This document shows positions 10,540 through 21,720 of a DNA stretch of 64,000 nucleotides, piece after piece. The stretch lies in assembly GCA_019321725.1 (NCBI GenBank), contig CM033124.1:4464001-4528000 (forward strand), read 5' to 3'. The stretch's first letter is position 1; each line of letters starts with the position of its first letter. The stretch comes from Paulownia fortunei. Lineage: Eukaryota; Streptophyta; Magnoliopsida; Lamiales; Paulowniaceae. The translations under genes and the position numbers were made by a program. Under the pieces are notes generated by a model, which was not told where the DNA came from, searched no databases, and saw only the letters and a program-made list of their open reading frames with translations.

Positions 10540-11400
10540 CTTCCTTCTTGCACCTTCTAGAGTAGGTTGGGCCTATGCTTTCCTATCTCGGCTGGAGTCC
10601 CCATCTGTAGGGCCTCTTACTATCATCTGGATGAAATTCCTTGGAACCTGGAGGTGGTTTTCTCCAAGTGTTGCCACAGCTCTTCCCTCTTTAGTGTCCC
10701 TCTCTATCCATATAGGCCGAGATTTTTTCCGTTCAATCATTTCATTCTCCTTCTCCTCCTTAACCCAATCATCCAACCATCCCTTTCTTATCATCCTTTC
10801 TATCTCATCTTTTAAATGCCGACATTTCTCTGTTATATGTCCATATTCATTATGAAAAATGCATTATATACTAGACTCAGGCTTGGTTGGTACTGATGAG
10901 TAATTATATGACCATCTTAACCCTTTATGTTTTGCAATAGCCATTAAGATGTGCGCCTTTAGGGCCACCAGAGGAGTGGATTGCTTGGGTTCCCTAGATA
11001 CAGACAAAAGAAGTCGTTCATCCTATTTCAATTTTCTAACAGACCTTTCTACTTCTTTACCAGATTCTCTCCTATCTCTTTTTTTGTCTTCTTCTTATTC
11101 TCTTTTCATTCACTGAGCAGGTCATCAAAACTTTTGGCTAATTTCTTTGCCAACGACCTAAAAAAATCCCCATCTTACAAAATTTAGGCGAGGGCATTAG
11201 AAAGTACCTTCTGAGTAGCTGAAGGTACTTTCAAAACAACAACTGTAAATATTTTTATATAGTTTCGCAGGGCTTCATTGTCTTTTTGCTTTATACTGAA
11301 CAAATTAGCAACATTTTTTGGTGTTTTTGAGAACTTATAAATTGATGTAAAAAAGCAGAACTAAACTCATAAAAAGAGTTGATTTAGCTGGGGGTAACTA
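10540..11400 (-). pseudogene. Gag region of the Tat-like element
   Basis: The right part (11,170-11,340) reads NVANLFSIKQKDNEALRNYI, then KVPSATQKVLSNAL and FFRSLAKKLAKSFDDLLSE, matching the retrotransposon gag core 'LF.IKQ...ESLR.F..RF'. The left part (10,573-10,794) reads MIRKGWLDDWVKEEKENE and IQMIVRGPTDGDSSRDRKA, the C-terminal gag motif just before protease. Stops (for example after SNALA) break it. The open frames on the plus strand at 10,469-10,855 are shadows of this region. Confidence 0.75.
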
Positions 11401-11509
11401 GCTAAACCATTATTGGGCTAATTTAGACAATGTAGTCAGGAATACCCTACACTTAACCTCATCAGAATATCTATGCAAGAGAGTTGAATTTTCAAACCTA
11501 TACAGTAGT

Positions 11510-11860
11510 ACCATAACCATTTAATCCTAATTTTCTGCATGAATCTGCCCGACCTAAAGGTCAGTAAACTCTCTAATGCTAGATACACCTACAACATGCT
11601 TAACAAGTCATGCCACTCTCACAGTCCGTGTGCTGAGCTAACACATTTATTTGCCAAGCTTCCATATCATAGATGATAGTCTTCTTTCAATCCGCACCTT
11701 AAACCTTTCATCTCGATCTGAATAACCCGACCTAACCTATATTACATTAGTTTTTTACTCATAGCTCGTGCTACACAGGTCCAGCCTGACCTACATCATA
11801 TTAGTTTCTTTTATAGACCAAGCTACGCAAGTCTGTACTCAGCTATACCACATCACTCAC
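11510..11860 (-). repeat. Right (5') LTR of the Tat-like element
   Basis: Counterpart of the left LTR, starting 'accataaccatttaatcct' and ending 'ataccacatca'. It has two 54-bp internal units against about four in the left copy. Substitutions between the two LTRs are many by eye, so the insertion is old. Confidence 0.7.
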
Positions 11861-14800
11861 TATTTCTTTCTTGGCATATTTGGGGATTGCCTACGAAAAT
11901 GATGATAATGATTGATAAGGGAAAAAACTGCAGCATGAATTGGTTAATTAAACTTCATCATAATATATGATGTTTCCTTCTGCATCCTTTTTAGATTTTG
12001 AAGAAATGGTTTTTAGCTTCAACCCATCCTTTGAGTTGGCCATTAGGTTGTTTACTTTTATAAATATTCGCAACCAAGATCATTTGTTTGAAAATGTTAA
12101 GGATATGATATTCATGTAATTTATCGATGTCCCATTCATAAATGGAATTTCCATTCTAAAATTTTGAACTTCTTCAATTTGCAAATTCGGCGGAATTGAT
12201 CTAGGATAAAAAAAGATTTATAAGACTGAAATCTTTGGATGGGTTTGATTAAAAAATGTGTTTGGTTCTTCTTTACAGAGATTATTGTGATTATGTTCCA
12301 AAGTATTGATAACCTTTTCGTTTTCAAGATTTCTTAATATCTCTTGGATTTATGAAAGAATAGACTCATAAGAATTCAATTTTGATATATGATTTCAAAT
12401 TGAAAAAGCAAATTTTCAGCAGAAATTTGCAAGTTTGGATCTTTTTTTACTAAAGAGGGAGAGTAAGTTGAAGCTTTGTTTTTTGATTCAAAAGTTTTCT
12501 CTATTTTGGATTCACTTCGGTCAAGTTGTTTTCCAGGAGAATGTAGCTAAGACTGACAAAATTGTTTTTTTTGAATCAATAACATTACATTTGATTGTTG
12601 GTACTTACCAATATTTAACACTAGCTTTACATTTGTACTCAAATGGTACTCAAATGTAAATAAATCATCTCTTAAGAATCCCAAAATAAGGAACCTAAAT
12701 TGTAATAAATGTTCAGTTTTATTTAATTTCTCAACGTGGTTTACATATTTATTATATTATGAGCTAATAGAGCCAACGAGTGATCTGTTAATTAAGCTCT
12801 ATAAATTTATTTTGAATATAGACTTTGTAATATGTAGAAATTCAATACTACTCTAATTATGTTTGATGAGAGTCGAATTTACAGGTTATATATCCCAAGT
12901 CAAATAATTGATTTTGCTCTTGTCCTCATCCTCAACCTCATCTTAGAGAAAATCTATGGAGCACATAAAAAAATTTAGTTGTAAAAGACATTAAACTATG
13001 TATTCATGCATGCATAACTGGAGATTAAGATACGCTTCCAATTTAGTATTCAGTCCATTTCTTGATAATTTTATATGTAGATCTTTGGCCATATAATTAT
13101 TAATTTCATATATACATTAAAGTCTAACATTAAATACTAATATTTGATCTTTGTACTTAGGAACATTTAACATTAGTACCAGGACAAACTCATTCTGCAT
13201 TGTGTATGAAGAAAATTTTCTAATAACAATATTTTAGTTTATACTATGAAGAATGTGCACAACAAACTTTTGTAATACACATTCTGTTGTGTAAGTCACT
13301 TAGAACCAAAGTGAAGATAAGTTGTCGCTACTATTGCAGCTGGTTTTTCTCGATTACCTTTTGCCTGCAAACTAACTCACTTTTTTGCTAATTTAAAATG
13401 GGATTTATTATAAGAGATTTTCTAACATGTTATCCTAAGAAATTGTTTCCATATGTGATGTTTCAAATAATACTGTGTTGCAAGAATGATTTTCCTACCT
13501 ATCGGCAAAGAAGAGGCGTAAACATCCCCTCTCGATCCAATCCGTCTTCCCTATCCCAATTTCATGATTCATCGTGTATTTTATTTTATAAATATATTTC
13601 AAAACAATGACGGAGCTAGGGCAAGCGGCCCCATCAACTCCATGTTTTTTTTTAAATTAATATTAATTTTATACATAAAATTATTAAAATTTAAAAATTT
13701 GTCCTTCCTAAATAATTAAAAATATTTATTATTTATTATTTATAAAAAAAATAATATTCATTTTCTAACTCCATCCCTAATTTTAAATATATATATTTAA
13801 AGTTAAATATATATTTTAAAATATATAAAATACTAAATTAGAACCCACGATCCAAATTACAATATGTCGTGTAACATTATGGGTAGCATAAGATGCATGG
13901 TGATGCAGTTCATGAGGCATGCAAAGAAGAGTGGGAACAATATTCCAAAGTTCCCCACGTTTGGATTGGAAAGTTCAAACTTTTGCCGACCTTTCCTTTT
14001 TTTAATAAGGTTTATATAGTCGAGGTTCCTTTGACGAAGAGTTATCCATTCATTCATCAATAATAATAATAAAAATATTAATTGCTGGTGTTAGATGAGC
14101 ATAAAACTCGAAGCCCAATATTGTTAAAACATTCAGTTCAGTGGAGTCAACCTATTTTTCATAATAATATTACACTCTAATTTTGAAAAATAAATTAAAA
14201 TAATAAGAAAGGTATAAAAGACAAAATGGTAAATATAGTCTAATTTATACCTATCATTTCGTACCCTCTAAACGTGTAGTACAACTTATTTACCGTCTTT
14301 AAACATGAATCTACACATAAATTTCATGTCTTGTGGTAAATAACTTGATGTCTTCACTTTTAATTTAATTGTTCTACACTTTTTTAAAATTTACTGGATT
14401 AATTAAAAATAAATTTCAAGATATTTTATGTAATATTATTTTAATTTTCAAACTCATTATTGAAAAACATTATGTAAAATCTTTTATTTTGTTCATTATA
14501 TTTTCAAAAACCTAAATTTATTCTATTGCATTCCCATGCATTATGCACGGTTACGTACAATATTAGTTCTACCGTTGGATTTTGTTCCTCAAATGTCAAT
14601 AATGCTCTAATTCAAAAACTATCTTTTAAAGTTACTTTTGTTGGGTTTTGATTGTCTTTTTTTAGAGTTAATTTTTTTTTATATTTTTTATATTAATCTT
14701 GGATAAATTTGCTCAAGCTTAAAACCTGCAATCCAAACATCAATCAAGTCCAAAAGGTAGTAAAAAGCGAATGACTAAAACGAATGCCAATTATCTTCTC

Positions 14801-15582
14801 CTTGAAAATGGTGATTAGGAAAATGAATCCAATGGGCAGTTTATTGCTTGTAATTCCTATTTTTATAATGGGATGGATGATTCAGTATTATTATCAGCTC
14901 AATGGTCAAAGAATTTATTTTATTATTTTATTAAATTATATAAAACAATAATATAATAAATTAAAAATTATACACTAAATTTTAAAAATAAAAATAAATA
15001 AATAATTAATTAAAAAATACATCTAACGAAATATAAATTCAAATAATCATATATATATATATAAACAAATACTAAGTTTAGCATTCTTAAAAAAAATAAT
15101 TTTAATCAGTCTTTGATCAGTTTTTGACAAATCGATTTTACCAAAAATCTGATTAAATAGAGCTTATCGAATTAAATTGATCACCAATTTTCTATTGAAT
15201 TAATCAATCCAATCCACATTTTAAAATAGTGCTTGTAATTAATTCAATAGATATTCAATTTATTTATGAATTTCACCCGTCCGATTCAATCCCGAATCTA
15301 AAAACTGTACTTGTAATTAATTCAATGGATATTGGGTTTATTTATGAATTTCTAACCCTGAAATATGAAAGTATAATTTATATTATTATCCCCTGAAAAT
15401 AATATGAGGGGAAAAAATGGAAAAAGAAAAGGCAAAGAGTGATATAATGTTAAAGAAGTCAAAGTGAACTTGGCTTCCCGGTGAGAACAGTTAATAAAGA
15501 TCCAGTTCCACCAATTAAAAGTAAAAACGTGCTTCTTTTGCCTACTAATTTAACATCTCACAAACTTCCAAGAATCTCTCTG
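11861..15582. other. Intergenic region, no gene seen
   Basis: AT-rich. The open frames at 12,136-12,327, 12,435-12,659, 13,398-13,610 and 13,857-14,060 show no recognisable protein features. Around 13,605-13,790 a block beginning 'tgacggagctagg' followed by very AT-rich sequence resembles retroelement tail sequence. Near 15,229-15,352 two ~46-bp direct repeats ('cttgtaattaattcaat.ga' ... 'tttatttatgaatttc') lie 78 bp apart. Confidence 0.4.
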
Positions 15583-15589
15583 TATATAA
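15583..15589 (+). promoter_or_regulatory. Candidate TATA box of the MYB gene
   Basis: TATATAA in 'ctctctgtatataatcccta' lies about 130 bases before the MYB ATG, in the first C-rich leader-like stretch after AT-rich DNA. Transcription would start near 15,615, giving a leader of about 100 bases. Confidence 0.5.
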
Positions 15590-15714
15590 TCCCTACAATA
15601 TCTCCCCAAATCCCCCGAAAAACTCATCCTCAAACAGAAATCCCACCATAAAAAACAGAATTCTTCGAAAACCCATTAATTTTATCCAGCGCTTGTTTGA
15701 AGTTTTATCGAAAT

Positions 15715-17949
15715 ATGTACAGTATTGATGGCAACAATAGTATGGCAAATACTGCCGCAGCATCATGGAGCCGGCAGGAGGACAAACTTTTCGAGAAAGC
15801 TTTGGTAGAATTTCCGGACGGAGTAGACGACCGGTGGCGGAGAATCGCTGAATTTCTTCCAGGTAAATCTCCGGATGAGGTCAAAGCACATTACGAGGCT
15901 CTCTTGTATGATATCGCCGAGATTGACTCAGGCCGGGTTGAGCTGCCGTGTTATTCAGATGAGTCGGCGTCGCTTGGGTGGGATGAGCGTGCCAGGTCGA
16001 GGATGCCGGGTCAGATCTCGTTTGGGTCACCGGGTGGGAATCGTAGTCGACACTCTGAAGTTGAAAGGAAGAAGGGCACGCCTTGGACAGAAGATGAACA
16101 CAGGTTTTTTTTTCTAAATTTATTTAAAATATATGTGCATTTTTTTATGCAATCCAGTGTTTATTGACACGTATGTTTCTATGAAATGCGACTCATTGTG
16201 ATTTTGTTAAATTTAATTTACTATTTATGGATTTATTCTTTGTTTCTTTGATTTTGAACGGTTCTTGTGGTTGAAAGCAGAGTATTTCTTGTTCTTGGGA
16301 GGTAAAATATTACACGATTATATTAAATTCCAGGGTCTAGATTTCAGAAGCTGCTATGTTCGGGTTTGTGAAAATTGTTTCCATTTATAATTTTGAGGGG
16401 GGTGAAAAAAGATATTTTTATTCAAGAATTATCGGTTCTCTTTTCCAGGATCATTAATAAGGTTTCAATCCTAAGTTCATTAAATAATTACCGCTTTTAT
16501 TTTTTGGGATCATTAATCTGGTTTCTATCCTAAGTTTATTAGGTTTTTTTGTCTTTGCGTTTTCAAATTCAGAGTTTGTTGATATTGCTTTCTTCAAATT
16601 TGCCTTTGAAGATGTTGGAAAACGAACCCCCATACTTTGGTTGCAAGTATGATCGTCGGTTGAGGGAATAGAGAAATGGATAACGAAGATGAAAACTTGA
16701 AGAACAGGTTGTTGTTTGTATAATGTCTTGAGTTTCTTTAAAGAAAATACTGAAGAAGAGTGGTTGAGCTGTTATTTTGATTATATTGGTGAGCCGTAAG
16801 TCTGTGTCTGGATATAAAGGGCCTATGAAATAGACAAATATAAATGAAAAGAAGATTTAGGGCAGTTTAGGGGCTCATTTATGTCTCTGCATCTTTTTGG
16901 ATGAAAATTTATGGAATTTTTTTTTTAGGAGAAATGTTTTCCTCTCATTAAAGCTTTTTCATATTGTTAACATAATGCATTAGACTTGTCGTGTGCGAAT
17001 GTAAAGCTATAATACCAGAAGTCTTGGCAAACGTTGAAAGTTGAATCCAAAACTTCATTTGAGGTAGAATGCCTCATGTACTGATGGAGCCAACTCTCAG
17101 TTTAGTCCGACTATAATTCAATTGCAACTTAATATGGGAGGTTCTTTCTGAGCTGCTTATTATTTAGAAACTTTCCAAGGTGAATTGGTGCACGGTGGAA
17201 GATTTCAACTTTTTTGCAATAGATGTATGAAGAGATGAAGAGGGTGCCACAATTTCAAAGAGAAACGGGCTTGTATGGTTTAGGAGTATGCTTCTCAAGC
17301 TATTTAAAGGAGTAGAACACAACATGATTAAGCTAATATATGACAAAATCAAAATAATTACTTGAGTACCTAAACTTACTAGCTAAAATAGTGAAAACAA
17401 ATGTAGTAACTCTTCCTATAGCTACCTAATAAACCAGTCACAGAGAAATAGGAAACAAAGACTTGGCATGCTTGTGAAGAGTTTTATTATGATTCCGGCA
17501 TCATAAGTCAAGTTCATGTCTTCATGCTTTTTGGGCATCCCACAGTGATAGTTCATTGGCGTTTTTCTTTTTTATGTTTACTTAACTATTTGCAGTACAT
17601 CTTTATGTGTAGGTAATTAGATATATTTACTTCACTAATATCCATGATATATTGCCTACATCAACTCATTTATGTCTGTCTTTACAGGTTGTTCTTGATT
17701 GGGCTCGATAGATATGGCAAAGGTGACTGGAGAAGTATTTCAAGGAATGTAGTAGTTACAAGGACTCCAACTCAGGTTGCTAGCCATGCTCAGAAATATT
17801 TTCTCCGTCATAATTCAGGAAAAAAAGAGAGAAAAAGGTCCAGCATTCATGATATCACGACTGCCATGGACAGCTTGCCTGTGCCTGCGCCCACGAATCT
17901 TCCCAGTCAGGGAGGCTTCCAAGACTTCAGCTTTCCCATGCCAAGATGA
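15715..17949 (+). CDS. SHAQKYF-type two-repeat MYB transcription factor (DIVARICATA/SRM1-like)
   Basis: Two exons, 15,715-16,103 and 17,688-17,949, joined across a 1,584-base intron (CACAG/GTTTT ... TTACAG/GTTG); the splice completes an Arg codon and gives 216 residues. Residues 17-68 form a SANT/MYB repeat ([18 protein letters not shown] ... [20 protein letters not shown]). Residues 120-172 form the second repeat ([20 protein letters not shown] ... GDWRSISRN) with SHAQKYF at 162-168, followed by the family's SSIHDITT. This pattern defines the R-R type, nuclear DNA-binding factors that bind I-box-like sites; plant relatives act in flower asymmetry, sugar and stress responses. The start is the ATG at 15,715, with A at -3; the frame further upstream opens only with TTG. 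Relatives are commonly about 260-310 residues, so the C-terminal tail is short here. No disabling change is seen. Confidence 0.9.
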
Positions 17950-20123
17950 TGAATTAGAAACCTACATTCTCTGTGTATATAATAGTTTCCTGAATACTAA
18001 CAGGTGAATTTGTAAAGTTGCATTTGTCTTTTCTCTTAGTGGTGATTAGAGGGAGAGTTGGTGGGTGTGGTGATTAGAGAGTTGGTAGGTTTGAGAGCTT
18101 AGAGGTACTTCAATGCTCAGATTTTAGTTGTAAATAAGAGAGAAATCATATATAGTTGAAGTTTGATTAAAATTGGTTGGTTTTTGATATTCTTTTGTTG
18201 GTGACAAATGTACGTCTATCAATTTACCACCAATTTGCGTCATTTAATTGCTTTCTCCTAATACTTTAAGCTATGTTCAATCGAGTTCATAACTTCATTA
18301 TTGTGATTTTCCTGTTGCCTGCATCATATCAACTCTGTAAAAATGAGCATGAATGCTGGTTTTTTGATTTCAATGTTCTTCAAGTGAGAGAGTATGCATC
18401 ATCCTTCTCTGAATAAATCACTGCTTCTTGGTGCAAGTTTGATAGTCTCAATAGTTGCTACTTTTATTAAACAATTTATTATTGTAACAGATTTATTCCA
18501 TTTGCCATGGAGTAAATAAAAGCCCATTCAAGATTTGTTCTGTATTTCTAGGATTATATTTCCTTTAGTTAATGAATACAATGACTTTAACAATTACGGA
18601 TTTCCAACTACATTTTCCATTAATAATTGCAAAACACGACGATCATGCCAAAAAAAAAAAAAAAGTTCTATGATTTTCTAGTTGATTAGATGGAAAAGCA
18701 TGTCTCAATATTGAGCATATTCTGATATTTTGATGTGAAGATGCCATGAAAACTGAATCAATCATACAAGGGTAAACACACATTTTGATTGGGAGGAATA
18801 TGTAGTAGTATAGTTATGCTTTATTATCTTATAGCATCGCCATTCTGGCTAAGACCTAATGCAAGCCCATGCTTGGGCTGCCTAAAAGGTCTCTAAAAAC
18901 AGTCAAGATCGGGTCGTAGATGCTGGTGGATTATTCGTAGAAGAATGGGAATCGATGTTCTAAAACAATCACAAACGTTTGAGTGGTGCCATCATGGGTC
19001 CTATCATATAAACAGTTGTGATCGTTCACCAAACACTCCCTAAAAATTATAAAATGCTAATATAAACAACTATGAAGCAACATTTTATTGATTCACTGTA
19101 AGTAGGAACTAGAAAAATGAAAAGGACCCAAGTCATTCAATTATGGCGAGAGAGAATAAAAAGACCAGCTAGAAGGAATTATTCCAACATTGGGATTTGA
19201 AAAATAAGGAAAAAGTAAGCAGCCGCCTCCCATGCTGTCCCTCTCGATGCCCTCCGTATGTCTTATCCACAACATGGGAAAGGTCAGGAAATTAAAACAT
19301 CAAAGATTGAACTGATGATTTATAAAAACTTTCCAATATGCTAACATATGCAAATCTTAGTTTTACTACAACCATTATAATGTACCTAAACTGCGTTATC
19401 CTCTAACTTTTCAATTCAAAGAATATAAAAATTTCGCGGCTTTAAAGAAGAGTACTTTCAAAGAAATGGATGAGTATTTGGTTACCCAAAATTTTATTTT
19501 ATAGTGACAATCATACTTTTATCATGTTGCACCTATTAAAACAAAGCCCTTCTTACATACAAGTAACATAATCATGGCACTCCTAATTGTACCCATCACG
19601 TATGACTACATATTATCCATTCTATAAAATGATATTATAATCTTATGCATGTTCTGCTATTTTAAAGTGGCCAAAGAACATTTAAAACATTTTTAAAAAG
19701 AAAAAAACATAAATATGAAAACAAGTGTATAACAGCCCTTTTACACGTATTGTAACAGTATAGTATTCCGGCCAGACTTTCTTTAACTTGTCAGGACATG
19801 ACAATGATTTATCAATGCTTTGGATCATCCTAAGGATAGGACCAAGTTACACTAGTGGAGTACTAACTAGCACATGTTGTGATGACACCAATGATTAACA
19901 TTGCGATAATGAAAGCAAGAAATACTGCCAAAAGACTGAAATTCAACTTGCTCAGAAGGGCCCTCAAGATGTCGACTTTTAGGTGGGAAAAAAACATATT
20001 ATGGCATCATCAAGATAATATATACTACTGCACAATGTTTAGAATGATGAACAAAGTTCAAAGCTCCCACAATTTTGAGTCTCTTCTGATTTAGATATTT
20101 TTCATTGTCTGCCGTCCATCTCC
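17950..20123. other. MYB 3' region and intergenic DNA
   Basis: Holds the MYB 3' untranslated region ('aataaa' near 18,411 is a possible polyadenylation signal) and an A16 run near 18,650. No convincing gene. A minus-strand stretch at about 19,876-19,978 could encode a 34-36-residue tail with one membrane segment (LLAVFLAFIIAMLIIGVITT); it is discussed under findings. Confidence 0.4.
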
Positions 20124-21720
20124 ATGGAAGAACAAGGCAAGGTTCTTCACATAGTGATGTTCCCATGGCTAGCCATAGGCCATCTCAGGCCATTCTTTCG
20201 GCTATCTGAATGCTTAGCTCGAAAAGGCCATCGAATTTCCTTCATTTCCACCCCAAGAAACCTCCAAAGAGCTGTCAAAGTACCTCAAGATTTATCCCAC
20301 CTCATCAATCTCATCAGCTTTCCTTTGCCGGAGGTCGAAAACTTGCCGCCCCATGCAGAGTCATCCATGGACGTACCTCATGTCAAACAACAGTTGTTGA
20401 AAGTAGCACTTGATTTGCTCCAGCCATCGATACGTTCTTTTCTCGAGAACACAAGGCCTAAACCCGATTGGATTGTTTATGACTATGCTTCTCACTGGCT
20501 ACCCCAACTCGCGGAAAAAATTGGCATCTCCAGAGCCTATTTTAGTCTCTTTACTGCTGCTTTCATGGCGTTTTTCGGACCACCGTCTGCACTGATCAGC
20601 CAAAAATATAGCAGGTCCACCGCCGAGGATTACACTATCGTGCCCGAGTGGATCCCTTTTCCAACCAACATGGCTTTTCGTCTTCATGAGATGACCAAGA
20701 ACATGGAAAAAGGTGCTGCCCTCTTTTGAAAACTAGTGCCAATTTCACATGTAACTTTATAGTGCCAAACTAGTGCCAAACTAGTGCCAATTTCACCTCA
20801 CTTAGTTTCTGTATTTTAGTATATTTCTGAAGTCTAATCACCAAACTTTTCTTCGGATTGGCCTAAAATCTTGGTTTTGTCCCTTGGAAACAGATGCCGA
20901 CGGCAATGAGTATGATTCAGGCACATCTGATCCTATCCGCTTTGCCCTTTCCATAGATGGGAGCGACATTGTGATCTTCAGATCCTGTGTTGAGTTTGAA
21001 CCTGAGTGGTTCGATCTCATTCATCAACTTTACCAGAAACCAGTTATTCCAGTGGGTGTTTTGCCCACAGAAGACGAAGATGAAGATGAATTTGACAGCA
21101 ACACAGAGTGGCTGAGGATCAGAGAATGGTTGGACGTGCAAAAAGAGAACTCATTAGTCTATGTTGCACTTGGAACTGAAGCTACATTATCACAGAAAGA
21201 AGCTCATGAGTTAGCCCTTGGTTTAGAGCAATGTGGCTTGCCTTTCTTTTGGGTATTAAACAGAAACTATCTTTTGGAGATGCTACCTGATGGATTCTGT
21301 GACAGAGTTAGAGACAGGGGAATGGTTTACACCAAATGGGCACCACAGATCAAGATACTTAGTCACCCAGCAGTTGGGGGATTCTTGACTCACTGTGGAT
21401 GGAACTCAGTGACAGAGGCGCTCGTTTTCGGACGAGTTTTGATCTTGTTCCCTGTCATGAATGATCAGGGGCTGAATGCTAGGCTTTTGCAAGAGAAGAA
21501 AGTGGGAGTAGAAATACCAAGAAATGAGGAGGACGGATTGTTCACGAGCGATTCGGTGGCCGAGTCAGTGAGGTTGGCATTGGTTAGTGAAGAGGGCAGA
21601 ACAGTGAGAGACAATGCAAGAAAAATGAAAGAGTTGTTTGGGGATAAAAGTAGAAGCAACTGTTATATTGACAGTTTAGTTCATCACATGGTACAAAAAA
21701 GGGCGAGGCCATCACAGTGA
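20124..21720 (+). CDS. UDP-glycosyltransferase, UGT91-type (sugar-O-rhamnosyl/glucosyltransferase-like)
   Basis: Two exons, 20,124-20,712 and 20,894-21,720, with a 181-base intron (AAAAG/GTGCTG ... AAACAG/ATGCC); splicing rebuilds an Asp codon (MEK-D-ADGNE) and gives 471 residues, the usual family size. It transfers a sugar from a UDP-sugar to a small molecule in the cytosol. FPWLAIGHLRPFFRLSE puts the catalytic His at residue 20; its partner Asp is 120 (DWIVYDYASHW). The 44-residue PSPG donor-binding box spans 345-388, from WAPQIKILSHPAVGGF through THCGWNS to PVMNDQ. The 'FPWLA.GH' start and 'LILFP..NDQGLNARLL.EKK' run point to family 91, known for adding a second sugar to flavonoid or triterpenoid glycosides. 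The acceptor and donor here cannot be read from sequence. Without splicing the frame would stop at 20,727, so the intron is needed. Confidence 0.9.
20713..20893 (+). repeat. Short repeats inside the UGT intron
   Basis: The intron contains 'aactagtgcca' four times in about 70 bases, and 'actagtgccaatttcac' twice. They look like local slippage duplications. The intron is small and keeps clear splice sites. Confidence 0.6.

Larger units (their letters stand above)
1948..11860 (-). mobile_element. Ty3/gypsy Tat-like LTR retrotransposon, degenerate
   Basis: Related sequence blocks at 1,948-2,393 and 11,510-11,860 act as the two LTRs. Between them the minus strand encodes, from right to left, gag, an aspartic protease, reverse transcriptase, RNase H and integrase, which is the Ty3/gypsy order. 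Left of the integrase lie a minisatellite and a plus-strand ORF that is antisense to pol. That arrangement is known from the Tat lineage, whose members carry an extra antisense ORF between pol and the 3' LTR. All coding parts contain stops or frameshifts, so the copy is defective. The exact ends and any target duplication could not be fixed. Confidence 0.8.

Noticed and set aside
10469..10855. Plus-strand open frames opposite gag
   Set aside because: They are shadows of the minus-strand gag C-terminal region, with low-complexity Ser/Phe composition.
15697..15714. MYB start six codons upstream
   Set aside because: That position is TTG, not ATG; the first ATG is at 15,715 with A at -3.
20124..20729. 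UGT broken by a premature stop into two pseudogene halves
   Set aside because: GT...AG splice sites at 20,713 and 20,893 restore the frame exactly, rebuild an Asp codon and give a normal 471-residue protein.
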